Assembly (NCBI GenBank): GCA_963698775.1
Contig: CAVOSE010000053.1
Location: 6,289 to 70,288, forward strand
Reading direction: 5' to 3'
DNA: 64,000 nucleotides
Source of the DNA: Thiohalocapsa sp963698775
Lineage (GTDB): Bacteria > Pseudomonadota > Gammaproteobacteria > Chromatiales > Chromatiaceae
Shown here: positions 56,627-64,000 of the stretch, in pieces
Position numbering within the stretch: position 1 is the stretch's first letter
Layout: each line of letters begins with the position of its first letter
Notes under the pieces: generated by a model
Told to the model about the DNA's origin: nothing
Databases searched by the model: none
The model's input: only the letters and a program-made list of their open reading frames with translations
Position numbers and translations under genes: made by a program

Positions 56627-57871
56627 ATGGCTGCTACCGCGGCCCAAAAGGCCAAACCGAAGGCCGAAAAGGCCTTGGAATTCGCTTGGGAAGGCGTCGA
56701 CCGACGCGGCAAGCGCGTCAAGGGCGACGCACGCGCCTCCAGTGTCGCGATGGTGCGTGCGGATCTTCGCCGCCAAGGCGTGAATCCGCTCAAGGTCCGC
56801 AAAAAGGCCCAACCCCTGTTCGGCAGCGGCAAACGTAAGATCACCAGTGCGGATATCACGATCTTCAGCCGTCAGTTGGCGACCATGATGTCCGCTGGCG
56901 TGCCGCTGGTGCAATCGTTCGACATCGTCGGCCGCGGCCATGACAACCCGTCGATGCAGACACTCCTGCTCGACATCAAACAGGACATCGAGAACGGCAC
57001 GGCAATGGCCGAGGCGCTCGGAAAGCATCCGGATTATTTTGACGATCTGGTGTGTAATCTGGTCGCCGCCGGCGAGGCGGCTGGTGTGCTCGACGTCCTG
57101 CTGGACAAGATCGCGACCTACAAGGAAAAGACAGAGTCCATCAAGGGCAAGATCAAGAAGGCCCTGTTCTACCCGGCCGCCGTCATCATCGTCGCCGTCC
57201 TCGTGACGGTGATCATTCTGCTGTTCGTCATACCGCAGTTCAAGGCACTGTTCAGCAGCTTTGGCGCCGACCTGCCGGCCTTCACGCTGCTCGTGATCCA
57301 CCTGTCCGACTTCGTCCGCGACTGGTGGTGGACAATTGCGCTCGCGGCGGGTGCCGTCGTCTACGGCATCGGCAAGCTGCATCAAAAGTCACGCAAATTC
57401 CGTCAGCTGATCGACCGCACCGCACTGAACATACCGATCATCGGCAAGATCCTGCACAAGGCCGCGGTGGCGCGCTTCGCCCGCACCCTGGCGACCATGT
57501 TCGCGGCGGGCGTCCCACTGGTGGATGCGTTGGACTCGGTCGCCGGCGCCACCGGCAACATCGTCTACACCGACGCCGTGCGCAAGATGCGCGAGGAAGT
57601 GGCTACCGGGCAGAGCCTGCAATTGTCCATGCGCCAGCGCAGTCTGTTCCCACACATGGTGATCCAGATGACCGCGATTGGCGAGGAATCGGGCGCGTTG
57701 GATGAGATGCTCTCCAAGGTCGCCGATTTCTACGAAGAAGAGGTCGACAATGCCGTGGATGCCCTGAGCAGCCTGTTGGAGCCGATGATCATGGTCGTGA
57801 TCGGCGGGCTGGTTGGAAGCCTGGTCGTGGCCATGTACCTGCCCATCTTCAAGTTGGCGGCGGTCGTCTGA
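56627..57871 (+). CDS. pilC: Type IV pilus inner membrane platform protein PilC
   Basis: This 414-residue protein is of the GspF family with two repeated cytoplasmic T2SF domains (FSRQLATMMSAGVPLVQSFDIV and FARTLATMFAAGVPLVDALDSVA) and three membrane segments, for example PAAVIIVAVLVTVIILLFVIPQFKALF and the C-terminal LLEPMIMVVIGGLVGSLVVAMYLPIFKL. It is the platform on which PilB acts to polymerise pilins in the inner membrane. It begins five bases after the pilB stop. Confidence 0.96.
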   Translation: MAATAAQKAKPKAEKALEFAWEGVDRRGKRVKGDARASSVAMVRADLRRQGVNPLKVRKKAQPLFGSGKRKITSADITIFSRQLATMMSAGVPLVQSFDIVGRGHDNPSMQTLLLDIKQDIENGTAMAEALGKHPDYFDDLVCNLVAAGEAAGVLDVLLDKIATYKEKTESIKGKIKKALFYPAAVIIVAVLVTVIILLFVIPQFKALFSSFGADLPAFTLLVIHLSDFVRDWWWTIALAAGAVVYGIGKLHQKSRKFRQLIDRTALNIPIIGKILHKAAVARFARTLATMFAAGVPLVDALDSVAGATGNIVYTDAVRKMREEVATGQSLQLSMRQRSLFPHMVIQMTAIGEESGALDEMLSKVADFYEEEVDNAVDALSSLLEPMIMVVIGGLVGSLVVAMYLPIFKLAAVV

Positions 57872-57932
57872 AGACGATCATCTCGATTCACGCGCGACCG
57901 GCCCGGTTGCGCCCCTCGATCCGGAGATAAAC

Positions 57933-58901
57933 ATGGATTACGCCCAGGCCCTGGCGCAAATGCCGGTGCTGCTGTACGCGGGCACCGCCGCGCTGGGGTT
58001 GGTCATCGGCAGCTTTCTCAACGTGGTCATCCTGCGCCTGCCACGCATGATGGAGCGCGACTGGCGCCAGGAATGCGCAGACTTGCTGGCGGATGCCGCC
58101 GACGCCGATGCAGCCGCCTCGGAGCAAGCGCCAACTCGAACGCCAACCCAGGAACCCGCGACCGGGCTCGCGTCGACCACGGCATCGAACACCGCATCCG
58201 GCGCCCAAACCCCGCTGAGTCTCTCCAAGCCCGGCTCCAGTTGCCCGCACTGCGGTCATCACATCAGGCCCTGGGAAAACATCCCCGTCGTGAGCTTCTT
58301 GTTGCTACGGGGGCGTTGCAGCAGTTGCGGCGAGTCCATCTCGTGGCGCTACCCGCTCATCGAGGTCCTGACCGCGGTGCTGTCGCTGGTCGTCATCTGG
58401 CAGTTCGGCCCGACGCTGCAGGGCGCGTTTGCGCTGGTACTGACTTGGGGCCTGGTGGCATTGGCCGCCATCGACGCGGACACCCAACTGCTGCCGGACG
58501 ACATTACGCTGCCGTTGCTGTGGCTCGGGCTATTGCTGAGCGTCCCAGCCCTGTTCGTCGACAGCCAAACGGCCGTCATCGGCGCCGCGGCCGGTTACAT
58601 GAGCCTGTGGTTGGTGTTTCATCTATTCCGACTGCTGACCGGCAAGGAAGGCATGGGCCGCGGCGACTTCAAACTGCTGGCGCTGTTCGGCGCCTGGCTC
58701 GGTTGGCAGTCTTTGCCGCAGATCCTGCTGCTGTCGACGATTCCGGGCGCGCTGTTCGGCATCGCGTTGGTCGCCAGCGGCCACAGCGAACGCCGCGCGC
58801 CCATCGCCTTCGGCCCCTTCCTAGCCATCGCCGGCTGGATCAGCCTGGTCTGGGGCGAAGCCATCACCCAGGCCTACCTGCGGTGGAGCGGCCTCGCTTG
58901 A
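57933..58901 (+). CDS. pilD: Prepilin leader peptidase/N-methyltransferase PilD
   Basis: This is a 322-residue integral membrane aspartic protease of family A24. The zinc-binding CPHC...CSSC pair lies in the cytoplasmic loop (about residues 105-135), with the N-methyltransferase part VIGSFLNVVILRLPRMM before it. Catalytic aspartates are in AAIDADTQLLPDD and MGRGDFKLLALFGAWLG. An insert of about 40 low-complexity residues rich in Ala, Thr and Pro (about residues 55-95) between the N-terminal helix and the first CXXC is unusually long. It processes PilE-like, PilV, PilW and PilX prepilins. Its stop overlaps the coaE TTG start. Confidence 0.95.
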   Translation: MDYAQALAQMPVLLYAGTAALGLVIGSFLNVVILRLPRMMERDWRQECADLLADAADADAAASEQAPTRTPTQEPATGLASTTASNTASGAQTPLSLSKPGSSCPHCGHHIRPWENIPVVSFLLLRGRCSSCGESISWRYPLIEVLTAVLSLVVIWQFGPTLQGAFALVLTWGLVALAAIDADTQLLPDDITLPLLWLGLLLSVPALFVDSQTAVIGAAAGYMSLWLVFHLFRLLTGKEGMGRGDFKLLALFGAWLGWQSLPQILLLSTIPGALFGIALVASGHSERRAPIAFGPFLAIAGWISLVWGEAITQAYLRWSGLA

Positions 58902-59542
58902 GCCGGTTCACCGTTGCGCTAACCGGCGGTATCGGCAGCGGCAAGAGCACCGTCTCGGCGCTATTCGCCGACCTCGGCGTCCCCATCATCGACGCCGATG
59001 AGGTGTCTCACGCGCTGACGAGCCGCCATGGCGCCGCCCTGCCAGCGATCGCGGCAGCCTTCGGCGACGACCTGATCGATGCCGAAGGCAACCTAGACCG
59101 GGCCGCTCTGCGTCATCGGGTCTTCAATGACCCAAATGCGCGCAAGCGTCTGGAAGGAATACTGCACCCACCCATTCGCGCCGAAATGCAGGCACGTCGG
59201 ACAACTGCCGTCGGCCCCTACGCCATCCTCGCCATCCCGCTGCTGTTCGAGACCGGCCAGCGCAACCTCGCCGATCGTGTGCTGGTGATCGACGTCCCCG
59301 AATCCACGCAGATCGAACGAGTCAAAGCGCGCAGCCGGCTGGACGAACAGCAGATCCACCGCATCATGGCGAGCCAAGTCAGCCGCGCCGAACGCCTCGC
59401 CGGCGCTGACGACGTCATCGACAACAGCTGCACCGTCGCCGAGCTGGTCCCGCGGGTTGCCCGCCTGCACAGTCGCTACCTGTCCCTCGCCGGTTTCAGC
59501 AACGAGGGGTCGGAACCGGCCCGGTCTGCATCGCGAGACTAG
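58898..59542 (+). CDS. coaE: Dephospho-CoA kinase
   Basis: This 214-residue enzyme performs the last step of coenzyme A synthesis, phosphorylating the 3'-OH of dephospho-CoA. The start is a TTG at 58898 that overlaps the TGA of pilD (TTGA), a common pilD-coaE coupling. The P-loop is in FTVALTGGIGSGKSTVSALF, followed by VPIIDADEVSHAL with the catalytic Asp, HPPIRAEMQ and the lid region VVDVPESTQIERVKARSRL-like. The long open frame upstream of the start is the shadow of pilD. Frame is intact. Confidence 0.95.
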   Translation: MSRFTVALTGGIGSGKSTVSALFADLGVPIIDADEVSHALTSRHGAALPAIAAAFGDDLIDAEGNLDRAALRHRVFNDPNARKRLEGILHPPIRAEMQARRTTAVGPYAILAIPLLFETGQRNLADRVLVIDVPESTQIERVKARSRLDEQQIHRIMASQVSRAERLAGADDVIDNSCTVAELVPRVARLHSRYLSLAGFSNEGSEPARSASRD

Positions 59543-59634
59543 ATTGCTTGACGGCGCCGAACTGATAGCGCAACCCAACTTCGCTCAGCTCGCGAGTACG
59601 GTCGCCGCCGAAGGGGTTCCGCTAGAATGCCGTG

Positions 59635-60954
59635 ATGGATGATGATCGCGCTAAATGGCTACGTCTGACCCTGCTCGGCCTACTGAGTGGGTTGCTGGCG
59701 GGGACGGTGGTCTTGGCGTTTCGCGTCGCTATCAATCTGGGGCAGCAGTTCTTGCTGCCGCCTGGGGGTGACGGCAACTACGAAGCACTGGCACCCTGGC
59801 TGCGCATCCTGCTGCCGGTCGGCGTCGGCCTGCTGCTGGGCCTGTCTTTCGACCTGTTGCCGCGGGGGCTGCGCGAGGTGGGCGTGACGCATGTGCTGAA
59901 GCGCCTGCAAACACCCGGCCAAGAGCGGCTACCGCCCGGCAACATGCTGGTCCAATTCGTGGGCGCGGTGGTCTCGATCGTCGGCGGCCATTCGGTAGAT
60001 CGAGAAGGGCCCGCGGTGCATCTCGGGGCTGCCAGCGCCAGCTTCGTCGGACAACGCCTACGCCTGACCGCCGAAGAAGACATCACGCTGGCCGCCTGTG
60101 GTGCCGCGGCCGCCATCGCCGCCGCCTTCGATACGCCGTTAGCTGGGGTGGTGTTCGCCATCGAGGTGTTGCGCATCCGGTATCAGGTGAGCCGTTATCT
60201 GCCGGTCATCGTCGCCGCCGTAGTTGGCGCCATGGTCAGCCGTGCCCTGTCGCTCACCGAACCGGGCTTTGCCGTTGTGCCTGAGTACCTTGGCTCGAAC
60301 TGGGAGTACACGACTCTACTGACCCTTGGCGGCGTCACCGGCCTGTTGGCCGTGGCCTTCATCGGCCTGACCAGTGCCGTCGCCGCACACACCAGCCATT
60401 GGCGCTGCAGCCTGAGCTTCCCCGTCGCGGGGCTCATCACCGGCCTGCTGGCGCTAGGGACACCGCAGATCATGGGTACCAGTTACGACACCCTTGATCG
60501 CTTGCTGCATGGGCAGGGCGAACTCCTGTTCGTCATGGCCATGCTGCTGGCCAAATTGATCGCCACCGGCGCCGCTATCGGATTGCGGGTCCCCGGCGGT
60601 CTGATTGGACCGACGTTGTTCATCGGCGGCGCGGCGGGCTCCGCGATCGGCCTCGCGGTTGCCCAGTGGACCACCGTCGACACCGCCTCACCGGGCTTTT
60701 ACGCCACCATCGGTATGGTCGCGATGATGGGCGCGACGCTGCGTGCCCCGTTGGCGGCACTAACAGCGCTACTGGAACTGACGGCGAATCCCAACATCAT
60801 TCTGCCCGGCATGGTCGCCGTGGCCTGCGCCGAACTGGTGACACGCCTGGCGCGCGGGCAGAAGTCCGTCTTTGACGTTCTGTTGGACGTACAGGCCAGC
60901 GCGAATCGGGCGCCAAAGCAAAAAAGCGCCTCCAAACGCTTGAAATTCCCGTAA
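59635..60954 (+). CDS. ClC-type chloride channel or transporter
   Basis: This 439-residue integral membrane protein of the ClC family has about ten or more hydrophobic segments. The gating-glutamate motif region reads GGHSVDREGPAVHLGAA (usual GREGP), and another selectivity segment is GLRVPGGLIGPTLFIGGAAGSAIG. It carries no C-terminal CBS pair. It may be a Cl-/H+ exchanger or channel and help osmotic balance; specificity cannot be read from the motifs. ATG 59635 is chosen although a GTG lies one codon earlier. A short palindrome overlaps the stop (TCCCGT-AATC-ACGGGA, 60947-60962). Confidence 0.9.
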   Translation: MDDDRAKWLRLTLLGLLSGLLAGTVVLAFRVAINLGQQFLLPPGGDGNYEALAPWLRILLPVGVGLLLGLSFDLLPRGLREVGVTHVLKRLQTPGQERLPPGNMLVQFVGAVVSIVGGHSVDREGPAVHLGAASASFVGQRLRLTAEEDITLAACGAAAAIAAAFDTPLAGVVFAIEVLRIRYQVSRYLPVIVAAVVGAMVSRALSLTEPGFAVVPEYLGSNWEYTTLLTLGGVTGLLAVAFIGLTSAVAAHTSHWRCSLSFPVAGLITGLLALGTPQIMGTSYDTLDRLLHGQGELLFVMAMLLAKLIATGAAIGLRVPGGLIGPTLFIGGAAGSAIGLAVAQWTTVDTASPGFYATIGMVAMMGATLRAPLAALTALLELTANPNIILPGMVAVACAELVTRLARGQKSVFDVLLDVQASANRAPKQKSASKRLKFP

Positions 60955-61037
60955 TCACGGGATATGGTCCGTACACGGCATACTTGGGATTGTCCCCTGT
61001 AGCCGCTTTATCGCGAACACGCATGGAGACCAAGCCA

Positions 61038-61274
61038 ATGAAGATCAAGCCAATTTTCCGAGCGTCCACCATCGCGGCCATCGCCGCAGCCACGCTCCTG
61101 ATACAGCAGAGCCCAGCCTCCGCGGCCGAGTGCAAGGGGATGGAAAAGAACAAATGCGAGAGCAACGGCAGCTGTACCTGGGTGGATAGCTACAAGCGTA
61201 AGGACGGGATCAAAGTGGACGGCTATTGCCGCAACAAGGGCGGCAAGAAGTCCAGCAGCAAGTCTCAGGATTGA
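61038..61274 (+). CDS. Small exported cysteine-containing protein, function unknown
   Basis: A 78-residue protein from ATG 61038 (or Met at 61023) with a basic N-terminus and hydrophobic stretch (RASTIAAIAAATLLIQQ) cleaved after SPASA. The mature part has four cysteines (ECKGMEKNKCESNGSCTWVD and GYCRN) and a lysine/serine-rich tail. The cysteine spacing is like small domains with two disulfides seen in secreted bacterial proteins, but I do not recognise the family. No operon partner; the ClC gene ends about 80 bases upstream. Confidence 0.65.
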   Translation: MKIKPIFRASTIAAIAAATLLIQQSPASAAECKGMEKNKCESNGSCTWVDSYKRKDGIKVDGYCRNKGGKKSSSKSQD

Positions 61275-61751
61275 CCCTGAGGATCGACCCTGGGAATCGA
61301 ATCAGGACCATCGGACGGCTCGACCGCAATGGTCGCGCCGCCCAATCAGCAGTACCGGTGCTGCTTGTATGTGTTAGCGCTCACTTTACTCTCGCCGGGC
61401 TTTCTCAGAATAGATTGCGCCAATTCGCCCGGACTGTCGCACCGCCGCCAGCGCTCACCTAGCGCCTTCGGAGCCCTCAGTCGTCTTCTTCTATCCTTGC
61501 GGCCGCAGTCGGGCACTCCGGCCGCTCAGCCAGCGCCGGTGAGCGGTCGCAACAATCCTTCAGCGGACGCCGAACCCGACGGTGCTGAAGCGGAACTCCA
61601 CATGCTGCAGTTGGGCACCAGCGTAAGACAACAATGTCTTTGACGAGAGTTATCGTGGTGCGTCCCCTATTCTTCCCGACGTCCGGGAGCAGGGTTCCTG
61701 CACGATGCGAACTCGATGCCGCCCTGTCTGGTTGCTCAGAGGAATCTCACG
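61275..61751. other. Intergenic region, no feature seen
   Basis: About 475 bases without a supported gene. Frames present are short, overlapping and have no protein-like composition. No terminator or repeat stood out. Confidence 0.4.
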
Positions 61752-61973
61752 ATGGCCGATATCATCCAATTTCCCCGCCCCCCGCAGCCTGCCGACGGCG
61801 ACGGTGAAGGACCGACCGAGATCGTTGTGCGCATCGTTTTCGAGTCGTCCGAGGAGCCTCCTGATGAGCCGGAAGCGGACGAGGAGCCGGACGAGGAGCC
61901 GCCGGCAAAGCCCAAGGTCGGCTGGGGCTGGTTCTGGCTGGGCGCGCTGTTTGGGCTGGGACTGGGCGGATGA
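61752..61973 (+). CDS. Small acidic protein with C-terminal hydrophobic segment (73 residues)
   Basis: From ATG 61752 the frame reads MADIIQFPRPPQPADGDGEG, then a strand-like EIVVRIVFESSE, a proline/glutamate-rich stretch (about residues 33-53) and a hydrophobic, tryptophan- and glycine-rich end (GWGWFWLGALFGLGLGG). The last segment could sit in a membrane or bind a partner. Unknown function. The acidic, low-complexity composition is unlike random GC-rich frames, which argues for a gene. Confidence 0.55.
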   Translation: MADIIQFPRPPQPADGDGEGPTEIVVRIVFESSEEPPDEPEADEEPDEEPPAKPKVGWGWFWLGALFGLGLGG

Positions 61974-62275
61974 AGCGCGGCGCCGATGTTGACGCGGGCC
62001 GGACAGCGCTACCGTGATGGAGCGAGGCGGCTCAACGCCGCCGATGCCGGCGCATGTTGCGCGGCGATCGCGTCGAATCGCCTTGTCGAAAGCCGCCCAC
62101 CGGCGAATCGCAACGAACGCCGCGGCAGCCTATCGCGCCTTTCAACCGCGTGCTGCACGGCAGGGCACCGTACGGGTATCATCCGCCCGCGGGCGTCAAC
62201 GCCACCTCTAACGACTAAACCCGAAGGGACCGACCGCTCTTGCTCAAGCTGGAAGCCATCAACCTAAGAAAGAGC

Positions 62276-62428
62276 AGTTCACCACGAAGCGCACGAAGAA
62301 GAACACGAAGAAAAACAACGGCCCTCAAGGAGGGCTATGCTACCAAGGTGCTCATCTGGAGGGTGCACTGCCAAACTTCCCTATCTTTCTGAACCCCTTC
62401 GTGTTCTTCGTGCTCTTCGTGGTTCAAC
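62276..62428. repeat. Imperfect inverted repeat with CACGAAG units
   Basis: The left arm (62277-62310) contains ACCACGAAG, GCACGAAGA and ACACGAAG in series. The right arm (62396-62427) is its reverse complement with one base change and a 3-base indel. A small GCCCT/AGGGC hairpin lies between (about 62321-62335). The arrangement looks like a short non-autonomous element or long hairpin of about 150 bases inserted before hsdM. Confidence 0.6.
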
Positions 62429-62485
62429 TACCGAATTTTGGATCAACGATAACTCCCAGCAATCAGGGAAACGACACAACGACGC

Positions 62486-64000
62486 ATGATCACCGGCGAA
62501 CTCAAATCCAAGGTCGACCGCATCTGGGACACCATGTGGTCCGGCGGCATCTCCAACCCCCTCTCGGTCATCGAGCAGCTGACCTACCTGCTGTTCATCA
62601 AGCGGCTCGATGAGCTGCACACGCTGCGCGAGCGCAAGGCCGCCCGCACCGGCAAGCCGATCGAGGAGCCGATCTTCAGGCCGGACCAGAACGCCCTGCG
62701 CTGGTCGCGCTTCAAGGAGACCGCCCCGGAGCAGATGTTCGCCACGGTCAGAGACAAGGTCTTCCCCTTCATCAAGACCCTCGGCAGCCTCGGTCACAAA
62801 GCGGGCGGCACGGACGCGGAGGGCGACTCGACCTACTCCCACCACATGAAGGACGCGCTGTTCATGATGCCCACGCCCCGCGTGCTGGCCAACGTGGTGG
62901 ACCAGCTCGACGGCATCGACATGGTCGACAGCGATACCAAGGGCGACCTGTACGAGTACATGCTCGGCAAGATCGCCAGCGCCGGGCAGAACGGCCAGTT
63001 CCGCACGCCGCGCCACATCATCCAGCTGATGGTGGACATGACCGCACCCGGTGCCGACGGATGTCATCTGCGACCCGGCCTGCGGCACCGCCGGCTTCCT
63101 GGTCGCCGCGTCGGGAGCACCTGCGCGACCACCATCCGGAGCCATCTACGCGAGGCCAGAGCCGCCGCAAGCACTTCAACAGCGGCATGTTCCACGGCTT
63201 CGACTTCGACAGCACCATGCTGCGGATCGGCAGCATGAACATGCTGCTGCACGGCGTGGAGAACCCGGACATCGTCTACCGCGATTCGTTGGCCCAGGAC
63301 CACGAGCTGGCGAGGAAGAACGTACTCGCTGATGCTGGCCAATCCACCGTTCGCCGGCTCGCTCGACTACGAGAGCTGCGCCAAGGACCTGCTGCAAGAT
63401 CGTCAAGACCAAGAAGACCGAACTGCTGTTCCTGGCGCTGTTCCTGCGCCTGCTCAAGCCCGGCGGCACGCGCGGCCGTCATCGTGCCCGACGGCGTGCT
63501 GTTCGGCTCGTCGACGGCCCACAAGACGCTGCGGAAGATGCTGGTCGAGGACCAGAAGCTCGACGGGATCATCTCGATGCCGTCCGGCGTGTTCAAGCCG
63601 TACGCCGGCGTCTCGACGGCGATCCTGCTGTTCACCAAGACCGGCCGTTGGGAAACTCGGGCGGCACCGACCACGTCTGGTTCTACGACATGCAGGCCGA
63701 CGGCTTCTCGCTCGACGACAAGCGCACCCCGCGGCCGGACAAGAGCGACCTACCCGACATCCTGCTCGCTGGCAGGCCTATCGATCCGGCGACGGGACCG
63801 AGGCCGAGCGCAAGCGCACCGACCGCAGCTTCTTCGTGCCCAAGGATGAGATCGCCGGCAACGACTACGACCTGTCCATCAACCGCTACAAGGAGGTCGA
63901 GTACGAGGCGGTCGAGCATGACTCGCCGCAGGAGATTCTGGAACGGCTGGCGAGGCTGGAGGAGGAGATTGCCGAGGGGCGGAGGGAGTTGGAGGGGATG
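62486..64000 (+). pseudogene. hsdM: Type I restriction-modification DNA methyltransferase subunit HsdM, many frameshifts, runs off the window
   Basis: Starts ATG 62486 with the N-terminal HsdM domain (MITGELKSKVDRIWDTMWSG and LTYLLFIKRLDELH), continuing cleanly to about 63056. Beyond that the protein is readable only by switching frames: DVICDPACGTAGFLVAAS (SAM motif I) at about 63060-63110, FNSGMFHGFDFDSTMLRIGSMNML from about 63175, LMLANPPFAGSLDY (motif IV NPPF) at about 63330, ELLFLALFLRLLKPGG near 63420, RAAVIVPDGVLFGSS from 63470, GTDHVWFYDMQADGFSLDD near 63675, and KDEIAGNDYDLSINRYKEVEYEA from 63841. About seven indels within 750 bases, but no lost motif. The gene continues past 64000. 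Confidence 0.8.

Noticed and set aside
58073..58897. Long N-terminal extension of coaE
   Set aside because: The extension is the shadow of pilD; the TTG at 58898 directly precedes the P-loop region expected at the start of CoaE.

Overview
The window reads as DNA from a sulfur-oxidising gammaproteobacterium close to the purple sulfur bacteria (Chromatiales). The main evidence is a complete reverse-type dissimilatory sulfite reductase operon, dsrABEFHCMKLJOPNRS, in the gene order known from Allochromatium vinosum. A Prx/Grx hybrid peroxidase next to a glutathione-reductase-like enzyme with Glu21 also matches the glutathione amide cycle described in Chromatium gracile. An N-acetylglutaminylglutamine (NAGGN) osmolyte cluster suggests life in saline water. 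No photosynthesis gene is present, so phototrophy cannot be judged. Most of the window is GC-rich; the first ~590 bases are visibly poorer in GC.

Layout. 1-590: acyl-CoA synthetase fragment ending abruptly at a junction. 583-4450 (-): NAGGN cluster, its M42 peptidase cut by the same junction. 4969-5607: folE. 5.7-10 kb: accessory stretch with a Uma2 nuclease, a decayed RelE/ParE toxin module, GCTCCAGC-type palindromic repeats, remnants of a large SUMF1-domain protein and an intact AbrB/VapC pair. 10.1-12.8 kb: two-subunit molybdenum hydroxylase of the isoquinoline oxidoreductase type. 12.8-15.07 kb: tmcA, broken by a frameshift. 15.05-29.57 kb (-): the dsr operon. 30.17-32.5 kb (+): four genes divergent from dsr (small acidic protein, helical 244-aa protein, orphan Cas6/Cmx6-like protein, DsrC-like protein without cysteines). 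32.5-37.4 kb: glycosyltransferases. 37.5-44.8 kb (-): minor pilin operon pilV-pilW-pilX-pilY1-pilin. 45.4-47.9 kb (-): garB and garA with a tRNA-like sequence between them. 48.4-51.4 kb: molybdopterin oxidoreductase and an uncharacterised partner. 51.6-53.6 kb: acs. 54-59.5 kb: NYN/cold-shock protein, pilB, pilC, pilD, coaE. 59.6-62 kb: ClC channel and small proteins. 62.5-64 kb: hsdM with many frameshifts.

How the genes work together. DsrE/F/H pass sulfur to DsrC. DsrAB oxidises the carried sulfur to sulfite with DsrL as partner, and DsrMKJOP links DsrC redox chemistry to the membrane. DsrN probably amidates sirohaem, while DsrR and DsrS are accessory. The Cas6-like/DsrC-like cluster is the best candidate for an undescribed system: a CRISPR-type RNA endonuclease fold with no CRISPR array in view, beside a sulfur-carrier homologue that cannot carry sulfur, facing the dsr promoter region.

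Caution on sequence quality. Several genes (tmcA, a glycosyltransferase, pilY1, hsdM) are split by single frame changes while conserved residues continue in the other frame, and position ~590 looks like a chimeric join. This fits a draft or metagenome-derived assembly with some indel errors, so these breaks should not be taken as biological without reads.
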